DNA of 21,510 nt from JAXHTH01 sp034211115 (lineage in GTDB: Bacteria; Planctomycetota; Phycisphaerae; Phycisphaerales; SM1A02). Shown piece after piece: positions 6,763 through 13,305 of the stretch. Position 1 is the stretch's first letter; the number at the start of each line of letters is the position of its first letter. Made by a program: the position numbers and the translations under genes. The notes under the pieces were generated by a model. That model made no database searches, was not told where the DNA came from, and saw nothing but the letters and a program-made list of their open reading frames with translations. The DNA is taken from assembly GCA_034211115.1 (NCBI GenBank), contig JAXHTH010000012.1, positions 1 through 21,510 on the forward strand, read 5' to 3'.

Positions 6763-8202
6763 TCATTTCAGCGCCGATTCGATCGCATGCAGGAGCGGTT
6801 CATCCTGTGCGGGGAAGACCGTCCGCAGATCGAACCAGACCAGCCCGCCCCTGACGCGGGGGACGACCGGAGGCGAGCCGGCGCGCAGGCGGGTGGCGAA
6901 CGCCTCGTCGGACAGCTTCGCCGGCACGACGGCCACGGCGAGGCTGGGCACGGCCTGGGCGGGCAGCGACCCGCCGCCCAGATAGGCCTGCGCCGCCTCG
7001 AACCGCGCCTCGCGGACGCCGGCCAGGTCCTTCAGGTGTTGCACGATGCGCTCCGCCCGATCCTCGAGCGTCTCCATCGGCGCCTCAACCGCGGCAAGCA
7101 CCGGGAACGCCTGCCGCGCCCCATCGGGATCGCGATGAAGCTGCAGCGTCACGCCCAGCGCGGCGAGGGTGAGCTTGTCCACCCGCACCGCGCGCATGAG
7201 CGGGTGTTTCTCGATGCGCTCGATGAGCGCTGCGCGTCCGACGATGATCCCCGCCTGCGGCCCGCCCAGGAGCTTGTCGCCGCTGAACAGGACCAGATCG
7301 GCGCCGGCCTCGATGGAGGCGCGCGCGTCGGGCTCCGCCGTCGAGAGGCCGTAGCGCGACGCCTCGACGAGCACGCCGGACCCGATGTCATGAATCACCG
7401 GCAGCGCATGGCGGTGTCCGAGTTTAGCGAGTTCCTCGATCGAGGCTTCCTCGGTGAATCCCTCGATGCGATAGTTGGAGGTGTGGATCTTGACGATGGC
7501 CGCGGCGTGGTCGTCGACGGCGCGCTCGTAATCGCCCAGCTTTGTCTTGTTGGTGGTGCCGACCTCGCGCAGGATCGCGCCCCCGGACTGGATCACCTCG
7601 GGCAGGCGGAAGCTGCCGCCGATTTCGATCAGTTCGCCGCGCGAGACGATGACGTTGCGATCCCTCGCGATGGCGGACAGGACGATGACGAGGGCGGCGG
7701 TGTTGTTGTTCACCACCGTCGCCGACTCGGCGCCGGTGAGGCGACAGAGGAGCTGGCGCACGATCGTCGAGCGTTTGCCGCGCTCGCCGGTGGACATCAC
7801 CAGCTCGACGGGGGCGTAGTGGCGGGCGACGTCGGCCATCGCGGCGACGGCCGGCTCGGCCATCGGGGCCCGGCCCAGGCCGGTGTGCAGAATGATCCCC
7901 GTGGCGTTGATGACCGGCGCCAGCGGCGGGCGGGCCTCGTCGGCCAGACGCGCCGCGGCACGATCGGCCAGCGCTTCCGTCGAGGCCGGCTCAGTTCCGG
8001 GCCCCGTCCGGGGGCCGGGCAGGGACGCGCGGTGTTCATCGATGACCGCCCGGGCCGCATCCGTGATCACCGACCGCGGCAGGCGCTCGGCCCAGCCCGC
8101 CTCGATGAGCCGCTCCACCACGCTGTTGACGGGCGGGATCCGCCGGTATGCGGCCGATTCGTCCGTCGGCGTCCCGGGTTGTGTCGGCTTCGGCGGGGTC
8201 AT
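6763..8202 (-). CDS. selA: L-seryl-tRNA(Sec) selenium transferase SelA
   Basis: This 479-aa PLP enzyme converts seryl-tRNA(Sec) to selenocysteyl-tRNA(Sec) with selenophosphate. The N-terminal domain (RRIPPVNSVVERLI) is followed by the fold-type I core: INATGIILHTGLGRAP (98-113), VVNNNTAAL, SRGELIEIGGSFR and REVGTTNKT. The PLP lysine is Lys310 in FSGDKLLGGPQAG. Length and motifs are full and typical. GGAAG lies about 10 nt before the ATG. It lies between selB (120 bp upstream) and tRNA-Sec (80 bp downstream), so all dedicated Sec-incorporation parts are adjacent. The 3' half of the 8203-8322 spacer carries a heptamer repeat; TAGAAT at 8227-8232 (minus) could be a -10. Confidence 0.97.
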   Translation of the reverse strand: MTPPKPTQPGTPTDESAAYRRIPPVNSVVERLIEAGWAERLPRSVITDAARAVIDEHRASLPGPRTGPGTEPASTEALADRAAARLADEARPPLAPVINATGIILHTGLGRAPMAEPAVAAMADVARHYAPVELVMSTGERGKRSTIVRQLLCRLTGAESATVVNNNTAALVIVLSAIARDRNVIVSRGELIEIGGSFRLPEVIQSGGAILREVGTTNKTKLGDYERAVDDHAAAIVKIHTSNYRIEGFTEEASIEELAKLGHRHALPVIHDIGSGVLVEASRYGLSTAEPDARASIEAGADLVLFSGDKLLGGPQAGIIVGRAALIERIEKHPLMRAVRVDKLTLAALGVTLQLHRDPDGARQAFPVLAAVEAPMETLEDRAERIVQHLKDLAGVREARFEAAQAYLGGGSLPAQAVPSLAVAVVPAKLSDEAFATRLRAGSPPVVPRVRGGLVWFDLRTVFPAQDEPLLHAIESALK

Positions 8203-8300
8203 GACGCGGTCTTCCGAGGGGGCGTGATTCTATCTATGTCGGCGGATTCGGCGCGGAGGATGATCGAGTCCGCCTTCAAGGGGCGTGATCGATCGACTCG

Positions 8301-8335
8301 CTCATCACTCATCGCTCATCGCTCATCGCTCATCA
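8301..8335. repeat. Five tandem 7-bp repeats spanning the selB stop codon
   Basis: Five copies of CTCATCR (A,G,G,G,A in the last position) run through the last codons and stop of selB into the selB-selA spacer. On the coding strand they read as TGATGAG/CGATGAG units, which put stop codons in several frames. Slippage here would alter the SelB C-terminus or spacer length. Confidence 0.85.
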
Positions 8336-10248
8336 CTCTCCTTCGCGAGGACGCGGTAGTCGCCCCTGCGCTTCGTGAGACCGATGCGGTCGAGGTACTC
8401 GCAGATGGGGACCGCGTGCCGGCGGGTAATCTCCAGCGCGTCCTTGATCTCGCTGACCGTCATGCCATCGCTTCCGCGCAGGATCTCGGTGATGCGCCTG
8501 CGCAGGCGTTCCTCGGCGCCGCGGTGGATGTAGAGCCCGCCGCTGAGATGGACCAGTTCGCCCTGGTCGGCGCAGAGTTCGACGACCGCGCGGGCCTCGT
8601 CTTCCTTGATACCGGCGGACTTCGCGAGCTTGGCCACTTCCGGGGGCTGGAAGCCGGCCGCTTCGAACGCCTCGAGCACCTGCCCGGCCAGGCGCTTCTG
8701 GGCGGCGGTGAGCCTGGGCTTGAAGGACGCGAGGGCAAAGGCGCTCTCATCGCCGACCAGCGCCGACTCGCCGAGCATGCGATCGACGACGGCCTGCACG
8801 ACATCGGCGCCGAGATAGCCCAGCCTGCCCGCGAGTCGCTGGCGGGGAATCGCCGTCTCCAGCGGCGCCGCATCATGCAGCCGCTTCATCACCTTCGTGA
8901 TCCGCTTGCGGAGATCGCCGAGGAAATCGCGATGCAACCGCAGGGCGCGCCGCGAACCGACGGGCAGTTCCCGCACGGTGCCGTCGGCAATCAGCTTCTC
9001 GGCGATCGCGCGGGCCCGTGCGGGGGCGAGGTCCGCTTCGCGGCAGAGATCGAGTTCATCCCACGCCTGGCCGCCCATGAAGAAGATCGCCGCCTGCGCG
9101 CGGACCGCCTCGTCGGCATCGCGCAGCTCCTCGAGGCGCTCGATCGTCTTCGGATCGCGCCGCGAGAGCTGCCGGCTGGCGGGCTGGATGACGATCCCGC
9201 CGCCGATCGTCTCCAGCGGGGATTCGCGGCGGATGACGAACGGCTGCCTCGCCATGCCCACGATCGGCTCGGCGCAGATCAACTGCGCGTACCCTTCCCC
9301 GCCGGGCTCGATGGTCGTTCCCCGGAGGAGTCGCACGCCGGCGATGACCTCCTGCGTCCCCAGGTGCAGCCGCAGGCGCGATCGATGCTGGACGGAGCAC
9401 GGGCTGTCGGCGAGGACGTTCAACAGCACCGTGATCCGCCGCGCCGGTCGCAGCAGCCCGGGCGTGGCGAGCTCGTGGCCGCGATGAATCTCCGTGTGAT
9501 GGACGCCCTGGAGATTGATCGCGGCCCGCTGGCCCTTCGTCGTCGTCTCCGCGTCTTTGCCGTGCGTCTGAAGCCCGCGGATGCGCAGCTTCTTCTCCGG
9601 AGGCAGCCATTGCACCTCCTCGCCGACCGAAGCGCGGCCGGACCAGACGGTGCCGGTGACGATCGTCCCCAGTCCGCGGAGGGTGAAGGAGCGATCGACG
9701 GCGAGGCGGAAGAGCCCGCCGACTTCCTCCGCCTCGATTCGCGTGCAGGTTCCCGCGAGGACGGTCGTCAACTCATCGAGGCCGGCACGGCTGACGGCGG
9801 AGGTGCGCACGATCGGCGCGCTTTCGAGAAACGTGCCGGACACCAGCGTGCGGATGTCCTCCTCGACGAGGTCCAGCCAGTCGGGCTCGGCGAGATCGGC
9901 CTTGGTGATGGCGACGAGGCCGTGTCGAACCTGCAGAAGCTGGAGAATCGCCAGGTGCTCGCGGGTCTGGGGCATGACCGAATCGTCGGCGGCGACGACG
10001 AGCAGCGCCAGATCGATCCCCGCCGCGCCCGCGAGCATGTTCCGAATGAACCGCTCGTGGCCGGGCACGTCCACGATGCCCAGCCGGTAGTCGCCGACGT
10101 CGAGGAAGGCGAAGCCGATGTCGATGGTGATGCCGCGCTCCTTCTCCTGCGGCAGCCGATCGGTGTCGATCCCGGTCAGGGCGCGGATGAGCTGCGTCTT
10201 GCCGTGATCGATATGGCCGGCGGTGCCGAGGATGAGTTGTCGCGTCAT
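8323..10248 (-). CDS. selB: Selenocysteine-specific elongation factor SelB
   Basis: This 641-aa GTPase delivers Sec-tRNA to UGA codons marked by a SECIS hairpin. Its EF-Tu-like G domain has GHIDHGKT (11-18), RGITIDIGFAF, DVPGHE (60-65) and TKAD (115-118). Beta-barrel domains II and III follow, then a C-terminal half with winged-helix repeats ending in a domain with RRHAVPICEYLDRIGLTKRRGD, the part that binds SECIS RNA. The start at 10248 is supported by GGAGGA 9 nt upstream; an ATG at 10269 would lie upstream of this ribosome site. The last codons fall in the heptamer repeat. It is followed by selA and preceded by the yedF-like gene on the same strand. Confidence 0.97.
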   Translation of the reverse strand: MTRQLILGTAGHIDHGKTQLIRALTGIDTDRLPQEKERGITIDIGFAFLDVGDYRLGIVDVPGHERFIRNMLAGAAGIDLALLVVAADDSVMPQTREHLAILQLLQVRHGLVAITKADLAEPDWLDLVEEDIRTLVSGTFLESAPIVRTSAVSRAGLDELTTVLAGTCTRIEAEEVGGLFRLAVDRSFTLRGLGTIVTGTVWSGRASVGEEVQWLPPEKKLRIRGLQTHGKDAETTTKGQRAAINLQGVHHTEIHRGHELATPGLLRPARRITVLLNVLADSPCSVQHRSRLRLHLGTQEVIAGVRLLRGTTIEPGGEGYAQLICAEPIVGMARQPFVIRRESPLETIGGGIVIQPASRQLSRRDPKTIERLEELRDADEAVRAQAAIFFMGGQAWDELDLCREADLAPARARAIAEKLIADGTVRELPVGSRRALRLHRDFLGDLRKRITKVMKRLHDAAPLETAIPRQRLAGRLGYLGADVVQAVVDRMLGESALVGDESAFALASFKPRLTAAQKRLAGQVLEAFEAAGFQPPEVAKLAKSAGIKEDEARAVVELCADQGELVHLSGGLYIHRGAEERLRRRITEILRGSDGMTVSEIKDALEITRRHAVPICEYLDRIGLTKRRGDYRVLAKESDER

Positions 10249-10274
10249 GAGGCGGGCTCCTCCATTCATCGCGG

Positions 10275-10343
10275 CGCCGGGTGCCGGTGCCCGCGCGCCG
10301 GGGGCATTCTACCGGCCGCGGCGGGAGGCGCCGGCACCCGGCG
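10275..10343. repeat. Long inverted repeat between yedF-like gene and selB
   Basis: CGCCGGGTGCCGG (10275-10287) is exactly complementary to 10331-10343, and pairing continues inward for 4 more positions with one G-T wobble. The loop is about 35 nt and GC-rich. It may be a terminator or attenuator within the sel cluster, or an mRNA processing site. No T-run is present. Confidence 0.6.
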
Positions 10344-10411
10344 ATACCACTCGCTCCCGACGGGACGACGATCCGGAGCCGAAAGGCCGACAATGACTCC
10401 CGACCTCTTTT

Positions 10412-10738
10412 TCAGAGGGTGATGACCTTCTCCGCCCGGTCCAGCTCGCGGATGATCTCGTCCATGTCCGAGGCGCGCACGAGCTCCGGCTTCAGGCCGT
10501 AGTACTCCAGGCAGGTGCCGCAGGGGAAGAGGTCGACGCCTGCATCGTGAAGGTGCTTCAGCGCCGGCAGCACGGGCGAGTCGTTCACGATCAGCTTCAC
10601 GCCGGCGTTGTAGAGGACGATGCCCGTCAGGTTCTTCATGACCGGCGATTTGCTCAGGAATGCGCCCAACAGCTTCCGGCCCAGCTCCGCATCTCCCTGG
10701 CCCATCTGATCATTGTTCAGAGCGAGAACGGTATTCAT
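10412..10738 (-). CDS. yedF: DsrE-domain selenium-metabolism protein, YedF C-domain-like
   Basis: This 108-aa protein matches the DsrE-like half of YedF, a protein whose genes travel with selD/selA/selB in many genomes. Signature parts are NNDQMGQGDAELGRKLLGAF, VLYNAGVKL and the Cys-containing PCGTCLEYYGL. The N-terminal TusA-like domain of full-length YedF is missing. GGAGAGG precedes the ATG at 10738, and the in-frame extension upstream of it is not coding. It lies 163 bp upstream of selB and downstream of selD, with mop inserted on the other strand. The biochemical role of YedF is not known; a role in selenium handling is inferred from gene neighbourhood and family. Confidence 0.88.
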   Translation of the reverse strand: MNTVLALNNDQMGQGDAELGRKLLGAFLSKSPVMKNLTGIVLYNAGVKLIVNDSPVLPALKHLHDAGVDLFPCGTCLEYYGLKPELVRASDMDEIIRELDRAEKVITL

Positions 10739-10869
10739 CGGCGACCTCTCCGTGCCCCGGCTTCGTGCGGCGAACGGTAGCAGAAAAGCCGGCGTGACGG
10801 GGATTGCCCGGGGAGGCGGGCGGATCAAAGAAGATCGCGCCGTGTCCTTTCCCCGCGGCCGGCGGCGGT

Positions 10870-10897
10870 TTGACCCGCCCGCCCGGCCGACGATAAT
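10870..10897 (+). promoter_or_regulatory. Promoter of the mop gene
   Basis: TTGACC (10870-10875) and GATAAT (10892-10897) are separated by 16 bp in an otherwise very GC-rich stretch. Transcription would start about 36 nt before the mop ATG. Confidence 0.65.
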
Positions 10898-10939
10898 CGC
10901 CGCCCGCCACGCATCAACATCCAGCGCGAGGAGCAGACG

Positions 10940-11149
10940 ATGAAATACGGCGCCCGCAACACACTCACCGCGACCGTCAAGTCGATCAGGAGCGACGCGA
11001 TCATGTCGCTGGTGAAGTTCGATGTGACTTCGCCCGCGGAGATGGGCTCGGTCCTCACCACCGAGTCGGTCGAGCAGCTCGATCTGAAGGAGGGCGACGA
11101 GGTGCAGCTCGTCATCAAGGCGATCCACGTCCTGCCCGTCAAGCCCTAG
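10940..11149 (+). CDS. mop: Molybdopterin/molybdate-binding protein Mop (single TOBE domain)
   Basis: This 69-aa protein is one Mop/TOBE domain. It starts MKYGARNTLTATVKSIRSD and ends IKAIHVLPVKP, with the SVLTTESVEQLDLKEGDEV turn typical of the family. Such proteins bind molybdate or tungstate oxyanions as oligomers and buffer them in the cytoplasm. GAGGAG lies 7 nt before the ATG. It is the only plus-strand gene inside the selenocysteine cluster, lying between the yedF-like gene and selD and convergent with selD. The pairing makes sense if the main selenoprotein of the host is a Mo/W enzyme such as formate dehydrogenase, but no such gene is in the window. Confidence 0.9.
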   Translation: MKYGARNTLTATVKSIRSDAIMSLVKFDVTSPAEMGSVLTTESVEQLDLKEGDEVQLVIKAIHVLPVKP

Positions 11150-11221
11150 GGCACCCGCGCCGGAGTGCGCCGCCTCCGATTCCGCGCCCTTCTTCTGCGG
11201 GGGGCCGGGAGCGGGAACCGG

Positions 11222-12283
11222 TTACGGGCGGATGACGAGATCGGATTCGCCGCGCTCGAGCACGGAGCCGACGATGGCGGCGGCGTCGTTGCCGGAGTCG
11301 CGGCAGCGCTGCAACAGCTCCCTGGCCCGGTCGGCGGGCAGGGCGATGAGCAGTCCGCCGGAGGTCTGCGGATCGAAGAGGAACGTGGCCCGGTCGGATT
11401 CGTCGGCGCCGTCGAGAAACCGCATCGAGGGCGAGACGTGCTTGCGGTTCGTGCCCACCGCGCCGGTGAGATTCCGGACCGTGGCCAGCGGGATCACGCC
11501 GGGAAGGAGGGGCAGGCGATGAAGCTGCAGCTCGAAGGTCACGCCGCCCGCCTGCGTCATCTCGAAGGCGTGGCCGGCAAGGCCGAAGCCGGTCACGTCG
11601 GTGGCCGCCCGCGCCCCCACGTCCAGCGCCGCCTCTGCCGCCACGCGGTTCAGCTCGATCATGCTCGCGCACGCCGCCTCGAGGACGTTCGCCGGGCAGC
11701 GGTCGCCCCGGTTGGCCGCGATAACCAGCCCGGTGCCCAGTCCCTTGGTGAGCACGAGCACATCGCCGGGCCGGGCCGCGTCATTGCGCAGCATCGTCCG
11801 GGGATCGACGATGCCCGTCACGGACAGGCCGTACTTGACCTCGGCATCGCGCACGGAATGCCCGCCGACGATTGAGGCGCCCGCGGCACGGGCGCGATCG
11901 CTGCCGCCGTCGAGGATCGCTTCCAGGTCGCTCAGCTCGAGATCGCTGTAGGGGAAGCCGACGATATTGAGGGCGGTGATGGGCCGACCGCCCACGGCGT
12001 AGACGTCGCTGAGCGAATTGGCCGCGGCGATCTGCCCGAACACGAACGGGTCGTCCACCACCGGTGCGAAGAAGTCCAGCGTCTGGACGATGGCCACATC
12101 GTCGGTGAGGCGATACACGCCCGCGTCGCTGAAATGTTCAGCGCCGATCAGCAGGTTCGGGTCGGAGGGGGGGGTCATGTGTTGCACAACCTGCGCAACG
12201 GCCTCGACAGGCAGTTTGCCCGCTCACCCCGAGCAGTTGCTGTACGCCAGCAGGCGCCGCTGGCGTCCGGACGGTTCAGTCAT
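11222..12283 (-). CDS. selD: Selenide, water dikinase SelD with selenocysteine at its active site (in-frame UGA)
   Basis: This 353-aa enzyme makes selenophosphate from selenide and ATP. Ordinary translation would begin at an internal GTG (12187) and lack the active site. Reading through a TGA at 12226-12224 gives an N-terminus with YSNCSGUAGKLP, where Sec20 and Lys23 match the catalytic Cys17 and Lys20 of E. coli SelD (CGCK). The rest is typical: DPNLLIG, TLDFFAPVVDDPFVFG, AANSLSDVYAVGG, GGHSVRD, DVTGFGLAGH and DPQTSGGLL. The ATG at 12283 is the first good start, with GGAGAG 11 nt upstream. A SECIS-like hairpin follows the UGA. Expression should depend on the adjacent selA, selB and selC products and on SelD itself. 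Confidence 0.95.
12195..12219 (-). promoter_or_regulatory. Bacterial SECIS-like hairpin of selD
   Basis: Immediately after the Sec UGA the mRNA can fold as GC, bulged A, AAC, U-C mismatch, GCCU, loop GUCG, AGGC, then GUU and GC. The apical loop begins with G 16 nt after the UGA, within the spacing usual for bacterial SECIS elements that SelB recognises. Folded by eye only. Confidence 0.6.
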
Positions 12284-12359
12284 CTCGCGTGACGCTCTCC
12301 GATCGCATGCCGCGGGTGGAAACCGCGCCGCCGCGATCTCCACCCCGTTCCGGCCGGTC

Positions 12360-12368
12360 TTTATAACA
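12360..12368 (-). promoter_or_regulatory. Candidate extended -10 promoter of selD
   Basis: The minus strand reads TGTTATAAA, an extended -10 (TGn-TATAAA), in an isolated AT-rich patch about 77 nt before the selD ATG. No clear -35 is present. The 12284-12556 spacer otherwise holds overlapping palindromes near 12486-12502 (CACGATCATCGTG and an overlapping arm pair). Confidence 0.4.
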
Positions 12369-12556
12369 ACAATCCTCGGCCGGGGAGCATTCGCAGTTCA
12401 TCGGAATCGCGGGCAAGGGACGTGCCCCGCCGGGTCGGTCGCGAGCGATCTTGCCGGCGGGCGGTTGCCGGCCCGCGCGTGGGCACACGATCATCGTGAT
12501 CGGTTGCTCCCCGTCTCGGCGCCGCCCGGCGGCCGGGATCGGCGAACCTCCCGCCC

Positions 12557-12817
12557 TCACCCGGAAAGCACGCGGTAGACCTGGTCGTGCTCGCGGGCGT
12601 GCTCGGCCACCTTGATGCCGATCTCATCGCCCACCTTCGCCGAGTCGACGGGGTCGCGATCGATCTGCATCGAATCGACGGTCTGGGTGAAATCGGACGT
12701 GTGGCCCTTGATGTGGATGGTGTCACCGACGTGCAACTCCCCTTCGGTGAGTTCGATTCCGGCGACGTGCGCCTTGCCGAAGTAGTGCGTGACGGTTCCG
12801 ACGAGTTCCTCGGCCAT
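12557..12817 (-). CDS. Small EF-Tu domain II-like protein (translation elongation factor-like)
   Basis: This 86-aa protein is a single beta-barrel of the kind found as domain II of translational GTPases: VGTVTHYFGKAHVAGIEL, LHVGDTIHIKGHTSDFTQ, VDSMQIDRDPVDSAKVGDEI, IKVAEHAREHDQVYRVL. There is no G domain. Free-standing proteins of this type are widespread but their role is unknown. GAGGAG 8 nt before the ATG fixes the start; the long extension upstream is not coding. It lies 273 bp upstream of selD on the same strand. Whether it belongs to the selenocysteine system or is merely a neighbour is open. Confidence 0.82.
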   Translation of the reverse strand: MAEELVGTVTHYFGKAHVAGIELTEGELHVGDTIHIKGHTSDFTQTVDSMQIDRDPVDSAKVGDEIGIKVAEHAREHDQVYRVLSG

Positions 12818-13305
12818 GATCAGGCTCCTCGATGCGAGGGATGAGGTGAATGCGACATCCCGCTCGCGACAGCCTACCGGGGAAGGGCGGGAAGAATCAA
12901 CCGGCGTTGATCGGATGACACGGTCCGCCCGGCCGGGCGGGCGGGGCGCGTCTCGCGCGGTGCCGGGGGAGGGGGCGGCCGCCGCGCCGCCGGGGCCGGC
13001 CGATGATCCGCGGCCGGTGAGCCGGGCCGCGGCGCCTCCGCCGCGCCGGGCCGGGCATCTGCGGCGGCGGACCCGAGTCGCCCCGGCCGGGGTACGGTGG
13101 GAAGGCCAGCCCGCCCGTCGCGCCGCCATCCCCGTCGACCTCGGCACCGCGACCGGGCGCCGGGCGCGGCCACCACGTCTCCGGCGTCTGATGCTAGGAT
13201 GCCCGCCAAACGGAGCACGGTTCCCGCCGGGCGCGATCGGATGCGGGCGCGTACGGCGGGAGGAGGGCTCTCCTCTCGGACGCTTTCAGCGGAAAGGACG
13301 CCACA
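12818..13305. other. 488-bp GC-rich intergenic region
   Basis: This stretch separates the small EF-like gene from the autotransporter gene. Most of it (about 12900-13190) is extremely GC-rich with CGG/CCG-type low complexity, and the open frames across it look like composition artefacts. TGCTAGGAT at 13192-13200 could be a weak extended -10 for the autotransporter. I see no RNA gene. Confidence 0.6.

Noticed and set aside
8301..8335. Possible CRISPR or regulatory iteron array
   Set aside because: Units are only 7 bp with no spacers, and no replication or cas gene is nearby; simple tandem repeat is enough.
6709..10422. A 1237-codon open frame on the plus strand
   Set aside because: It lies antisense to selA and selB, which have complete family motifs. 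Its protein is Asp/Arg/Gly/His-rich with no domains, a typical shadow in high-GC DNA.
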